A DNA stretch of 64,000 nt from positions 310,001 through 374,000 of the forward strand of contig JAANYP010002344.1 of assembly GCA_020465985.1 (NCBI GenBank), written 5' to 3'. Shown here piece after piece: positions 49,091 through 61,594 of the stretch. The position numbers and the translations under genes were made by a program. Numbering within the stretch: the first letter of the stretch is position 1; each line of letters begins with the position of its first letter. This DNA comes from Centrapalus pauciflorus (lineage: Eukaryota > Streptophyta > Magnoliopsida > Asterales > Asteraceae). The notes beneath the pieces were generated by a model that did not search any database, had not been told where the DNA came from, and saw nothing but the letters and a program-made list of their open reading frames with translations.

Positions 49091-49394
49091 AAGGTGTTGT
49101 TTGTAAAACCATCAAAGATTTGATATTACAAAATTAAAAAAATGACAGGATTTAAATATGACAAGATTTGAAAATGTTGGAGTTAGAAAATGAAAAGATT
49201 ATAAAAAGCTGAGTTTTAGGGATTATATAATAATTGGAGTAGAGCAAGGATAATGAATATAGGAGGTTGGTGGAATACCAAATGCTAAATAAAATTAGAT
49301 TTCTCACTCTTTTTTCAACCAAACATGATATGTAAGCATTTTAAAATCCAAATCCTAAATCAGGTCTTCCAATCCTTCAAACCAAACACACCCT
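49091..49394. mobile_element. Probable MITE
   Basis: The left end AAGGTGTTGTTTGTAAAACC and the inverse of the right end AGGGTGTGTTTGGTTTGAAG are imperfect inverted repeats. GGGTGTGTTTGG-type termini are common in plant MITEs. Length is about 300 bp, AT-rich and non-coding. A TSD is not clear, so the superfamily is open. Confidence 0.45.
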
Positions 49395-49456
49395 GAGTCT
49401 CTCTCTTGGTCTAACCCATTTGCATGAAACCCTAACAGCCATTGTACTCATGCCTA

Positions 49457-49466
49457 TAAATACCCG
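49457..49466 (+). promoter_or_regulatory. TATA-box-like promoter motif
   Basis: CTATAAATACCC, followed by a C/T-rich, locally GC-richer segment to about 49640. No coding sequence follows, so this may be the promoter of a decayed LTR element. Confidence 0.35.
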
Positions 49467-49675
49467 TTTTTTTATGAGAGGAGGTGACTCTTTTGCATCG
49501 CACATTCTCTCCCATGAGATTTCCTCTCTCTGCACCCCCTGCGCCATCCAGTGGCGCCACCACCCGTTCAAGGCAGTTATGACAAGGAGGTTACCATCCT
49601 CTTGGGCGCTCTGGATAGAGGTTTATCTTGGTTCATATAATTCTTTCTCTCATACTATCACACACAAACAGATAT

Positions 49676-49750
49676 ACATACATACATACATACATATATA
49701 CATATATATATATATCTGTGTGTGTGTGTGTGTGTGTGTTTGTGTGTGCA
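49676..49750. repeat. (CATA)n-(TA)n-(GT)n compound microsatellite
   Basis: CATA repeats, a short TA run, then GTGTGT with one interruption. Confidence 0.9.
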
Positions 49751-50009
49751 TACGTTTATTGTGATGCATCATCGATCATATTTTGACTTGACCGTCAGAG
49801 GTGACTCACGAGGCTCTCACACTGGGTCCACTTCTAACAAGATTCTATATGTTTTAACCTTGTTTCAAGCTAGCGTTTGACAAGAAAGGACTACATCTTA
49901 CGTCTGAACCGACCCAACGGACTAAAGGTATGAACACTGCACATATACATATAACAAAAAGATTATTATTAAATGAGTTTTACACTGGAAATAGATTAAC
50001 TAAAAATTT

Positions 50010-50398
50010 AGGGTTAAGGTTATTTTTTACCATCCAACTTTCATGTTTGTCCCATTAAACCACTAAACTATTTTGTTTTACACATTTAGTCATTAAACTT
50101 ATTTTTATGTACACATTTAACCACTAAAGTATTTTTGTTCATATTTAACCACTGAAATCATATATATTTGGCCACTAAACTATCACATTTTGTAAGCATT
50201 TGACCACTAAACTACCATAAACTGTACACATTTGACCATTAAACTATCATACTTTGTATATATTTAGCCATGATTTTTAATCATTTTCCAAAAATAGAAC
50301 TTAAACTAAAGTTTAATGGTTAAATGTGTACAAAAAATAGTTTAATGGTTAAATGAGACAAATATGAAAGTTGAATGATCATAAATAACCTTAACCCT
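50010..50398. mobile_element. MITE with long TIRs, 389 bp
   Basis: AGGGTTAAGGTTATTTTT.. at the left matches the inverse of ..AAATAACCTTAACCCT at the right; the inverted repeats extend about 70 bp. The flanks are the 7-bp direct repeat AAAATTT (50003-50009, 50399-50405). The middle has a 30-40-bp periodic motif, CACATTTRACCACTAAACT. Long TIRs suggest a Mutator-like origin, although the duplication is short for that. Confidence 0.7.
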
Positions 50399-50738
50399 AA
50401 AATTTGTTTAAAAAATATTTTGGACCCGTTATTTAATAGTAAAGTTGGCTTTATTAAACACCTTTTTCAGAGCTTTACTTTAATTTGATCTGCTGATAAA
50501 ATAAAAAACAAGGCTTTATTTTGGGGAAAAATTGCGCAAAAAAACCATCAAAGTATTAAAAAAAAATTTGATTAGGTACCCCTTTCATTTTTTTTTTCTA
50601 GATAAGTCCCTAAACAAATAAAAACTTATAGAATTAGTTCAAATGTAACTTGCAACCTGCTAAGCAAGTTGTTGTGCTTAATCTATTTTGTAAAACCATC
50701 AAAGAACAAAACTTTTTCAATTAAGTCCCCACTCATTT

Positions 50739-51784
<1,046 letters not shown>

Positions 51785-52070
51785 TGTGAAATGTAGTTTC
51801 TTATCAATCAAACAACAACATCAATAATCAAGAATTAACAACAAACAGAACTAAAACTGACCGAATGATTCTATTGAAGAATTGACGATTACAAAAATGA
51901 ATCTTCGTGTACAGTACCCTAGCTCTGAATTTGATGCGTACAAATCAGTAACTGTCAGATCTTATCTATTTTGAAAGTCAAAGCACTATTATATACATTT
52001 TTACAACTATCAACTAATTACAAAATAGACCTTATATTTTGTATTCCATCAACAAAAATACATTCCAACA
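51785..52070 (-). repeat. Element E 3' LTR
   Basis: 286 bp; on the minus strand TGTTGGAATG at 52070 to ATTTCACA at 51785, matching D's 5' LTR. It directly follows the polypurine tract. The base pairs outside are TATGG (51780-51784), the expected target copy. Confidence 0.85.
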
Positions 52071-52081
52071 ATCTCCCCCTT
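52071..52081 (-). other. 3' polypurine tract of element E
   Basis: AAAGGGGGAGAT on the minus strand, directly abutting the LTR start TGTTGG. Confidence 0.85.
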
Positions 52082-52271
52082 TGATGGAATATGCAAAGTC
52101 TTCAGGTAGATAATCCAAGCTTCTGCTCAAATCTTCTGATACTCTTTCGGTCTGAGAGCCTCCATTCAATCTTTGAGATAAACTCTACCATCAGTCTTCT
52201 ATCGTTAACAGATAAAGCTCCTCTCTTAGTTTTTCTCTTTCTATCCGAAGCCAGCTTTCCCTTCAAACCAT

Positions 52272-55200
52272 TCAACACCTTTTGTAATGTACATCAGAAA
52301 ACTTGTTGAGTTCAACACTCCTCATCGCTCTTAACTTATTATTTCTGTCTTTGTACATAACAGCAGGATGCTTCACCATAATGACTTGAAATTCTTTTAA
52401 TTCTCCAGCAAATTTGATGTCTCTATTTGGAGCTGTGATGTTAATCTTTCTCATCCCTCGTTCGACACCAATCTGCAGATCTTGCACAGACATCAATACT
52501 AGTTTGGTATGCATGAAATGGAAAATTGTCTTTAGTGCAAACCTGCAGTGCTCATTTCTTTTGTTTCGGCACAACTCATCAAATAAATCTTCAATATCGA
52601 CCAGGTGCATATTAAACATGTCAGCTTCAGTGAACGTATAAGTATTGCCATCAGCCCTCGTGACAGTGAATGTAGGATAGAAGATCTGAACGAATCGGTC
52701 CTTTTCAATTATGATTAAATCAACTATCCTGAACTCACTCTTCACTTTATCAACTACTTGAGTCTTGTTTCTCAGAAAACTTGCATAATTGACAAGATTT
52801 GGCATGTTCGGCTCCAGAACCCTAAACAATTTAAGAAACGACCAAGGAGCTTGTTTCTTACAAAAGATACTTTTCTCCAAAATGTCTTCAAGATAAGGCA
52901 ATTTGTTCCTTTTCTTAATAAAATCAGCTGATCGTTTTGCAGATATCTCAAACTTTTTAACTTTCTTTTTACTGATTTCGTCTTCATTCAGCAATGTGAG
53001 CATATCTCTTATATCCCTCTGCACCACCTGTTGGGCTTCGAATCTGAGTCTGTGTTGTTTCTGCGACTCATCCGCAAGAATATACTCGTTAAAAAATCTT
53101 TCCATAACCTCCACTTCATTCAACTCTACTCTTTCTGGAACAACCCCATATTCTACCGGAAACTCTTCAAATTCCTCTTTCACTTGAATAACAACCTCAG
53201 GCTTTTCAACCGTCGGTGTCGGTATAGACTCTTTTAAAAGTTCTTGAACTAACTCCTCTTCTTCCTTTATCCTTTCAGTTTGAAAATCAATATCAGTCAA
53301 ATTGATCACATCATCATCCTCCGATAACTCAACATACTCCTCTCTCTCTCTCCTTCTAAACCTTGAATCATCAACGTCTGATCCTTAACCGCTTGATCGT
53401 CATCATCCGAATCATTATTCCTCAAAGTTGTAGATAAGTGACTGAATGTTCACAGGAACTGGAACATCTTCATAAAGAATCAATCCCAGCTCACTTTGAA
53501 CATCAGCAGGTTCTTTTGAGCTCCCTGCTTCCTTTTCTCTCACCTCTGCTTCCTTCTCAGGGTATGTAATCATTAAAGGTCCAGGTGTAGGCTCAGCAAG
53601 CTTCCTCCTCTTCTCCCCCTCATGAGGAGCATCATCGGAGTCTTCATCATGCTCGTCATGTTTGCGTTTAGATGATGAAGCTTGCGCCTTACATGTCTCC
53701 TCTACTGCCGCTACCCTCTCTGATAGATTGCCTAGAGCAGTAGTCACTGTACTTTCGAAACTTATCATTCTCTCTCTCTCATTTCGTCAAATTGTTCAAA
53801 ACCAAAATCTTTCAGTTCTTCCCTCAATTCATCTATGGCTTGATGTGGATCAAATTGCTTAATAGATTCTTCAGCCACTTACTTACCCTTCAAAAATTTA
53901 TGAATGTTAGACATATGTGCCATCACTTCAGATAACTGAGCCGAGACATGATTATTCACTCCCGTAACAGTTGCATTCAAAGCTTGATTTAGTGACGATT
54001 CAGTAACAAAAGGGGAAAGATTCACTCCTGGGTCACTCAGACTTCCAGTTGTCACAACAGTTTAACTTGTGAAAAGAACTTCTGTGTGGCCAGTACTTAG
54101 AGTTGGCAAAGTTGTCGCTCTAACTGGACTTCCACCCTCTTCAAGCGACGGAGAAACGAATGCTTCCGTAGCTAAGGATGTTCCAGCGGGAACACTAAGT
54201 TTAGCCGCACTTACTTCAACAGATGAAGTCGACTCAAGTGTCCTAAGCTGTATTGGTTCTAGACTCTGTGCTTGAATGGAAGTTGTACACTCGGGCAGAT
54301 GTGTACTCATTTCAATATCCATCAAGTCCAAATGACTATCGGATAGAAGTTGTGTTTCATCCCGGTGTTGAATTGAAACAGTCTCCTGTTGAGAGGAGAC
54401 TGAGTGGATGGTTGGGTGTGCACTTGTAAGTGGGATACTGACTTCTTCAATGCTAACTCCCAGAGGGGAGCTAATAGCATATGTGGGTAATTCCCGGCTT
54501 TCTAGTTGAAGTACATCCCTCACACTCTCTTCAACAATATGAACAACATCTATCAACGCGGCTCCTCCCTCATTGTGATCATGACCATCATCATCATCAT
54601 CATCATTACCTTCCTCTGCTCCCTCTTGTATATTCGATAGCGTCCATTCAGAATCTGAACTACCAGCCTCTTCCTCACCACCCCTCACTACTTCTACTCT
54701 CTCACTCACTTGCAGGCTTCCCTGAACGTCAGCCCCTTGCTGAGGTTCCTCTAACCCTATAACTCCTTGGTTAAGAGAACCCAGTTCTTGGGTCTCTATA
54801 GGAGCATGATCGATCCTATAAATCCTTACATTCTCACTCTCCGGATCTGCATATTTTAACAAAGATTCTGGAATTGGCATTATGTTTGCATTAGGAGAAT
54901 CTGGCACCTCATGTAAACTCATCATCACATAGTCTGGGCATCAGTTAGAGTTAGATATTTTTGGTATATTCTCATTTGCCCTTAGGATCCCTCGGATTAG
55001 GATTTGAATGAACCTCTGAAGCGGAACAAACTTCCTTGATATGTTCATTGTCTTTGCAAGTACGATTTCCTTCAGGTCTTCCCAGATACATTGTGCATAG
55101 TCATAATGTTTATTAAAAGCAATACCATGGAAGATTCGTAGACAATGAATGCTACACCTGTCTATTCCGGTATGTTTTGACGTCATGCACCTATTGATGA

Positions 55201-55788
55201 TACCGAATAACGTGTACCATTCTCCATTTAAGCCATTGCGATGAAACTTGGAGCTCTTAGGAAGTGGCTTCGAATAACCCAAGCATATGAGGTCATGTAC
55301 TAGCTCCTCATCTGACACAAAATCTTCAAAATCTGCTAACTCTGGGAAGTTAACTGTGTCAATTCGTCTTGGTAGAAACAAGTTGTGACGAAGTCTGGCT
55401 AGAGTAATTTTGGATTTATATTGATCAATGGTAACTTTGAAATGGTGGTTACCATCAGCTGGAACAAATTTGACTGTATGCCAAAATTGTTGAAGATATA
55501 CTTGTGGGATAGAGGGTTTGTATTGAAGAAGATATCCCAAAGGATGGCCTTTGAGAATATCTACAATAATGGGGTGATTGACTTTAATGACTTTGGTATC
55601 CAAACGATGGTTATTATCTTTGAAAGGCATGCAATGTTTGGGTTTTACAAGTTGGTTGTCAGGTATGATGGTTGATGGTGAAGGCCTTGTAACTGAGGCA
55701 GATCGGACGGGTTTAGACACGAGTGTATGGTTTGAGGATGAATGGGAACGGATGAATTAGAATTAGGGGAATGACTTGGAGATGCCAT
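52272..55788 (-). pseudogene. Element E ORF3 with C-terminal module, longest copy
   Basis: ATG at 55788 (MASPSHSPNS). A frameshift near 55755 follows, after which the conserved domain is open for about 260 codons (55720-54941: HPIIVDILKGHPLGYLL, QVYLQQFWHTVKFVPAD). Next come an acidic region (54928-54062), a bipartite basic motif (KRKHDEH...EKRRKL, about 53680-53610) and ITYPEKEAE. Last is a C-terminal module open for 345 codons (53309-52272: VDIEDLFDEL, VQDLQIGVERGMRKINIT, AMRSVELNKFSD). The module resembles a domain I recall from many Asteraceae retroelement proteins; its function is unknown. Breaks lie near 54935, 54060, 53770 and 53415. No membrane segment is seen. Confidence 0.75.
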
Positions 55789-55795
55789 TTGAAAC

Positions 55796-55825
55796 CTGTA
55801 CACAAATAATAATCATGTTAGACAA
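55796..55825 (-). promoter_or_regulatory. Splice-acceptor-like site before ORF3 of element E
   Basis: The minus strand reads TTATTATTTGTGTACAG followed by GTTTCAAATGG. The pyrimidine tract is interrupted but the AG position is the same as in A and D. Confidence 0.5.
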
Positions 55826-55914
55826 TGCAGGTAAACAAATGAACTCATTCAAAGTAGAAAAATATAACATTTTGTTAGAAATTATAAACATTTGTGATTT
55901 TCTGTTTAAGGCAT

Positions 55915-55960
55915 CAGGATTCTAGACAATATTGAAATATTATTGACAGGATTCCAGAGT
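55915..55960 (-). other. Conserved hairpin upstream of ORF3, element E
   Basis: GACAATATT-GA-AATATTATTGAC with GGATTC repeats on both sides. It has lost a few bases of one arm compared with A. Confidence 0.55.
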
Positions 55961-56074
55961 CAATCGTTCAGAGACCAATGTTATAAAAACACAAATTTAA
56001 AACAATTTCTTGAAAAAATGTCACATTCTTCTTAAAATGTTAAAAACCCAACACTTGGTAAAAAAAAATTTAAT

Positions 56075-56670
56075 AGAAACTCGAATGAGTCTGTTTATTT
56101 CTCGAATGACTCTTGAAACAACTCGAATTAACCTAGACATCAACTCGAATGAAACATTATAATTCTCGATGAAGTCATGATGTTTCTTGAATGATTAATC
56201 ATTCCAACTCAAATGGAACTCGGAATAAACTCGAATGTAACATAAAAGGACTCGAGTGGATTCAAAGTCCAACTCGAATGAAGTATACCAATTCTTGAAT
56301 GAATGAAGTGTTAATCTCGAATGAAACATGAGAGTATATGGACCAACTCTATTAAGTCTAACACACAACTCGCATGAAGAAGAAACTTCCTCGATAACAA
56401 CATTAAACCAACTCGAATGGAACATATGTTTTCTCGGACTATGTATCAATCGAGACTTATGTTCTGAAATATTCTAAGTCCTAAAAATTTTCAACTCGAT
56501 TAACATGTAGCTCTTTCTCGAGTAAAGAAACAGTCAACTCGAACTATTCATATGTTTAACTCGAATGACACAGTTGGTCAACTCGAATTAAACATCAATC
56601 ACTCTCGATTTATGAAACAATCAACTCGATTGATACTTATCATTTTCTCGATTAAACCTTCAATCGAGAA
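56075..56670 (-). repeat. TTCGAG-rich array upstream of ORF3, element E
   Basis: ACTCGAATGA and CTCGATTGA words through about 600 bp, more worn than in D. Confidence 0.8.
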
Positions 56671-57567
56671 AGCACTGATGAATTTATTTACAAGTCCTTT
56701 ATACACTGAATTTTCAAAAATTGATTCCAAGGACTTTTTCAGTGATTTAAAACTTGTTTCCCATTCGAAAAACAATTTTAAACAACTTTGTTTTACTGAA
56801 CTTTGATTAAAAACAACACTAAAGTTGTTAAAAATCCAAATTTCAGAAATATGAAGAACGCGAAACTTTTTAAACTAAAATCCAAAGTTCTATTTGTGTG
56901 ATTGGATTTGAACCATGAAATTTCAGATTCATGTTCATATTCATAAATCAAAACATACCACACATTTAATTTCATTTTAATGAACAAAAAATATGAATCA
57001 CCATGAACACTCAAATACGAAAAATATACGAACACAGTTACATATATATTCCAAAACTGAAATGAACTATGTAAAAACACAATAAACAAAACAAAAAAAA
57101 TTTACTCACAATATGATGAAAAGATATCTTGATTCAGTCGACGAAATGTGGGTTTTAGGTTTCTTAACGGTGAAGGAACTTTTTGGAGAAGATGATGAAT
57201 ATTCTGTTATCCAAAAAAGTAAATTTGAAATTTGAATTTCAAATTTATAGAAGAGATTATGAACCGGCCCATGATTGAAAATTTTATCCGGCCCATTTTC
57301 AATTTACCAATTATAAACCCATTATTCAACAAAGCCCAATATCTTTCAAAAAAAATTTCAACAAAACAAAATAAAATAACAAACAAAAAATTTATTAAAA
57401 CAGACTTTAAAAAAATTTAAAACTCACAAACTAAAAACAACAAAACAAATAAAATTCTGATTTTCAAAAAAAAAAAAAAAATTAAAAAACAGACTTGAAG
57501 CAAAGACAAAAACAACAAAGAAAATAAAAAATTCACACAATTAAAAAAATATAAAAATATAAAAATG

Positions 57568-57704
57568 ATCCCCCTTTAATTTCTGAATGCAACTCCCCCT
57601 CAAATGTATATCATATTTCTCAACTCAGCTCCCCCTACAAAATATCAGATAAATTTTATCAGATTTTCTCAAAATCAGATAAATTCATCTTCTGCTCCCC
57701 CTGC
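57568..57704 (-). other. Internal polypurine tracts after pol, element E
   Basis: GGGGGAGC/GGGGGATC-type tracts near 57569, 57593, 57629 and 57695, matching the sets in A and D. Confidence 0.75.
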
Positions 57705-57838
57705 ACATGACAGTCCAGATCTTGTTAAATTCAAAAAAAAAAAATTGAACTTTTAAATTTCAAGAATTTAACGTCAGATTAGAATCAATAAGAAATGTAA
57801 ATTTAAAACTATAAATTGAAACTACTGAATTATTAAAT

Positions 57839-58222
57839 CTAACTATTCAAGATACCCAATTTGTATACCAAAAAATTAAACCTTTTTTCATCTAACGCTT
57901 TGGTAAACAAATCAGCTAGTTGATATTCAGTAGGAACAAAATATAATTCTATATTTCCATTTTCAACATGATCCTTTATAAAGTGGTACCGAATGTCTAT
58001 GTGTTTTGTTTTTGAATGTTGCACCGGATTTGATGCAATAGTTGCGCTCTGAGAATCACAGTAGATAGTTATTTTTTGTGGTGTAAACCTGTAATCTCGC
58101 AGTTGGCTTTTTATCCACAACACCTGAGAACAGCATGATGAAACAGCAACGTATTCTGCTTCAGCTGTAGACAATGAAACGCAGTGTTGTTTCTTGGATG
58201 ACCAGCATACGGGTTTGTCACC
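57839..58222 (-). pseudogene. Element E RNase H, cut by element C
   Basis: The C-terminal 128 codons of RNase H, from DKPVCWSSKKQHCVSLSTAE to the stop at 57839, without an internal stop. One codon is missing in the string QSATIASN, where D has QSAIAIASN. The frame is broken at 58222 by the LTR of C; the upstream codons of RNase H and RT should lie to the right of C. Confidence 0.85.
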
Positions 58223-58891
58223 TGTTGGGAAATAGTTTAAGTACATTCAAACTGTTAGATAGACTTCTCAGACTGTTAGTAGATTTGTCATGTAAATACA
58301 AAGTTCATGCTGCTAGTTGAAGAAACTCGAGCTGCCAGTGTAAAAGTTCAAGCTGCCAGAGCAAAACAACTCAAGCTGCTCAGTTCATGCTGTCAAGACA
58401 TTCAAGCTGCTCAACAGTTTCATAAACAGAAAGTGCTGATTTTCAGGAAAGATATCTACACGAAGATTCCAGCATATCTACTATCAGAGAAGTCATAGTC
58501 CTTCAAGGAAACAAGTCCAAAAAGCAATATAAATAGACAGAATATTGTATAGAAGTTCATAGAAGTTTTCTGCGTATTTTTGAGTCTGTAATTGCTTTAT
58601 TGTTTAAGTTTTCATAAGCCTCTAAGGTTGTAAAACCCTAAGAACAGTCTGTGTTCTTCGTCTAATCAAACAGATTAGAGGTGATTGTAATCATTGAATT
58701 CAGCAATACAAACAGTCTTGATTACTTCTTATGTTTTATGCTTCATTGGTTCTGAAAGTTTTTTTTTAAAATAATTAAGTGTTATTCCGCAAACTTCTTA
58801 ATTAAACTTTGATTCAAAGCAAGATTATTGATTTATACTCTGATAAATTTCAAATCAGTTAATCTTGGTTATTCAGTTTTAGATCCTGACA
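58223..58891 (+). repeat. Element C 5' LTR
   Basis: TGTTGGGAAATAG to GATCCTGACA, 669 bp. TATAAATAG at 58528-58536 is a good TATA box. The U3 has repeated CAAGCTGCTCA/CATGCTGCTAG words. Confidence 0.9.
58528..58536 (+). promoter_or_regulatory. TATA box of element C LTR
   Basis: TATAAATAG in the middle of the LTR. Transcription would start about 30 bp on and give a leader through the PBS into gag. Confidence 0.6.
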
Positions 58892-58893
58892 AG

Positions 58894-58906
58894 TGGTATC
58901 AGAGCC
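58894..58906 (+). other. Primer-binding site of element C
   Basis: TGGTATCAGAGCC, two bases behind the LTR, for the initiator-Met tRNA. Confidence 0.9.
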
Positions 58907-58966
58907 ACAGGTCGTTCTTTGTTTTTCAAAGTCGAAAACTTTCTTTCAAAATTTTAATCTTTTACA

Positions 58967-61594
58967 ATGGAATTTGAAAATAGCAGCAGTGGATCTGGGC
59001 AAGGACTCAAAGTGCCTATGCTCAAGCCCACTGAGTTTGAGATGTGGAAACTCAGGATTCAACAGCATATTCAATTCATTGATTATGTCATATGGGAAGC
59101 TGTTGAATTCCCTCCTGTAGTTGATCCAGAACTTGATGCTGAGGGAAAACCAGTCAAAACTCCTCCAAAAACTGAACTTGAAAGGAAGGCTAGAATGAAT
59201 GAAGTGAAAGCACTCACACTATTACAAATAGCCATTCCTAATGCTTATCAACATCAGTTCAAAAAGTTTTATACTGCTCACTCTCTTTGGAATGCCTTAG
59301 AGAAGAGGTTTGCTGGTAATGCCAGTACCAAGAGAAATCAAAAAGACCTCTTGAAACAGCAGTATGAAAACTTTTCTGGTGGCAAGAATGAAAACCTCAC
59401 TCAAATCTTTGACAGGTTCAACAAACTGATAAGTGAACTGGAAAGTGCAAAGGTCAATCTGGATCAAGATGAAGTCAACAGAAAGTTTCTCAGATCTCTT
59501 GGAGAAGAATGGACAGTCTATGCTGCACAGTGGAGAACAAAAGACACACTTGATGAGATAGAATTGGATGATCTGTATAACAGTTTAAGAGTGTTTGAGA
59601 CTGAGATTGATGCTAAAAAGAAATCCTTTTCTTATAATCACAATACTGCTCTTCTGTCTTCTGAAAAATCTAATAACTGTGATTCTTTTTCAGGTGGTGA
59701 TGGCAATTCTGCTGAAACTCACTATGAGGCTTTTGTTGCCAATGATGGATTATTTGCTCTAAATGTTGAAGACTTAGAACAAATTCATCCAGATGATCTT
59801 GAAGAGATGGATTTAAAGTGGCAACATGCAATGCTGACCATGAGAGCCAAAAGATTTCTGAAAAGAACTGGTAGGGCCAACTTTCAAGCCAAGACAGAAG
59901 GCAAACCATCTTTTGATAAATCAAAAGTGGAATGCTATAAATGCCATAAGCTTGGTCACTTTGCCAGAGAATGTAGATCTCAAGGTCAACAGCCATCAAG
60001 GACTTCACAGCCCATCCAAGCTTCCTCATCAACAGCACTTGTCTCTCAAGAAGACAATGTGTTTGACTGGAGTGATCAGACAGAGGAAGAATTCCAAAAT
60101 CAAGCACTTATGGCAGAAACATCAAATGTCTCCTCCACTGAACTACCATCTGAGGTAAATTCTAAACTCTGCTCTCAATCATGCAAAAATATGGTTAAAA
60201 AGTACAGAGATCATAATGAGAGCATGTGCAAAACTCTAGCTAAGATGGAAGAAAGGAGATATGAATATATGCAAGCCATAGAAGATCTGGAAAAACAGAT
60301 CAATGATTATAAGGATAATAAGATTCAAATGGGGTATGATAGAAACTATCATGAATGGGAGAAAAAGGAACTCAATAAGAAAATAGAATATCTGAATAAA
60401 AAGGTAGAAGAAACTGAACAGAAGGTGTTAGAAGCTAATGAGAAACTGGAATCTGTTAACATAGATCTAGGTAACTTCAAGTTAGCAAATCAAAAGCTAG
60501 AACACCTAATGGAAGTTCAATTCAAAGATAGAGTCAAATCTCAGGTCAATCCCAAAGAAGGAATAGGATACAGAGCTACTCCACCTCCATATAATAACAA
60601 GTACATTCATCCAATGAGTGAAGTTGCTGATAGACTTGTCAATGAACCACTAGATGAGTCTATGACTATTGTAGATCCTATCCTTGATAACACTCCTGAA
60701 TTAAAAGAAGATAAGAGTCAAAATAGAGACTGTGACACAAAGAGTGCACCCATAGAAGTCCAAGTTCCCGGTAAGAAAGGAAAAGAGAAGATGAGTGTAT
60801 GCAATGCTACTCCACAAGTTTCTGTACATTCTAACTGTAATACTGCATCTTCATCAAGAAGAACTAAAAGAGGTAAAACTGTTTCTATCTGCACATGCCA
60901 AAAGCATGGTGTTCAAAAGTTTCCTAAACAACAGCAGGTAAGAGGAAACCAGAGAAACAAGAACCAGAAATTGACAAAAAAGTCTGGTGTTCAAATTCAA
61001 ACTGTCAAAAGATGCTTTCACTGTGGAAGGAAGAATCACTTAGCCAAGGATTGTTTTTACAAACCAGCTGTTGCAAAACAGACTGTGCATCACATAAAAT
61101 CAAATCCTAATCAGGCAAAGCACTCAAAAGTGAAACCTTCCACAGCAGCTCCAAAGAAAACAGTTGATCACAGATTCTCAAAAGTTAATAAAAAACAGTC
61201 CACACATCAAAAACAAGTTTTGGCAAAGCCTAAATCAAGTTTTAAACAAATATGGTGTGTCAAGGACAAATCTGTTGCTCAAACTGCTAATGCAAAAGAT
61301 CAGACTGCTAAGTCAAAATCTGATGCTGTTAGTGCAAAAACTGAAACTGTTAGCACTACAATCACAGCTCAAGCTGCTGGGCATCAAACTGGAGCTGCTA
61401 GTGAATCATCTGAGACTGTCAGAAGAAAAGATGATCAAAATAGTTGGATACCTCATATTATCACTAAATACTCTCCAAAGACTCCATCAGTAGATCTCAC
61501 CGAATATAAGAAGTCAAAAACAGTTCTTAGTTATGTCAATGTACAAGGCCAACCCAAAACCAATTTGGTTTGGGTTTACTCCACTACTAACTAA
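58967..61594 (+). CDS. Element C gag polyprotein part
   Basis: 875 codons without a stop. Start MEFENSSSGSGQGLKVPMLK. The gag core spans about residues 20-250 (FEMWKLRIQQHIQFIDYVIW, KDLLKQQYENFSGGK, FLRSLGEEWTVYAAQW). The first zinc knuckle CYKCHKLGHFAREC is near residue 322, a coiled-coil region at about 405-520 (MCKTLAKMEERRYEYMQAIE) and a second knuckle CFHCGRKNHLAKDC near 682. A repetitive Ala/Thr/Lys-rich tail follows. Two knuckles and a long coiled coil are unusual for copia gag. It ends in TAA at 61594; protease lies in the +1 frame just behind. Gag forms the particle and packages RNA. Confidence 0.9.
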   Translation: MEFENSSSGSGQGLKVPMLKPTEFEMWKLRIQQHIQFIDYVIWEAVEFPPVVDPELDAEGKPVKTPPKTELERKARMNEVKALTLLQIAIPNAYQHQFKKFYTAHSLWNALEKRFAGNASTKRNQKDLLKQQYENFSGGKNENLTQIFDRFNKLISELESAKVNLDQDEVNRKFLRSLGEEWTVYAAQWRTKDTLDEIELDDLYNSLRVFETEIDAKKKSFSYNHNTALLSSEKSNNCDSFSGGDGNSAETHYEAFVANDGLFALNVEDLEQIHPDDLEEMDLKWQHAMLTMRAKRFLKRTGRANFQAKTEGKPSFDKSKVECYKCHKLGHFARECRSQGQQPSRTSQPIQASSSTALVSQEDNVFDWSDQTEEEFQNQALMAETSNVSSTELPSEVNSKLCSQSCKNMVKKYRDHNESMCKTLAKMEERRYEYMQAIEDLEKQINDYKDNKIQMGYDRNYHEWEKKELNKKIEYLNKKVEETEQKVLEANEKLESVNIDLGNFKLANQKLEHLMEVQFKDRVKSQVNPKEGIGYRATPPPYNNKYIHPMSEVADRLVNEPLDESMTIVDPILDNTPELKEDKSQNRDCDTKSAPIEVQVPGKKGKEKMSVCNATPQVSVHSNCNTASSSRRTKRGKTVSICTCQKHGVQKFPKQQQVRGNQRNKNQKLTKKSGVQIQTVKRCFHCGRKNHLAKDCFYKPAVAKQTVHHIKSNPNQAKHSKVKPSTAAPKKTVDHRFSKVNKKQSTHQKQVLAKPKSSFKQIWCVKDKSVAQTANAKDQTAKSKSDAVSAKTETVSTTITAQAAGHQTGAASESSETVRRKDDQNSWIPHIITKYSPKTPSVDLTEYKKSKTVLSYVNVQGQPKTNLVWVYSTTN

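Larger units (their letters stand above)
51785..58222 (-). mobile_element. Element E: SIRE-like copia element, 5' part outside the window
   Basis: Minus-strand order visible here: RNase H end (58222-57839), polypurine tracts, TTCGAG array, hairpin, ORF3 (55788-52272), polypurine tract and 3' LTR (52070-51785). It is interrupted at 58222 by element C inside RNase H, so the rest (RT to 5' LTR) should lie beyond 64000. Confidence 0.85.
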
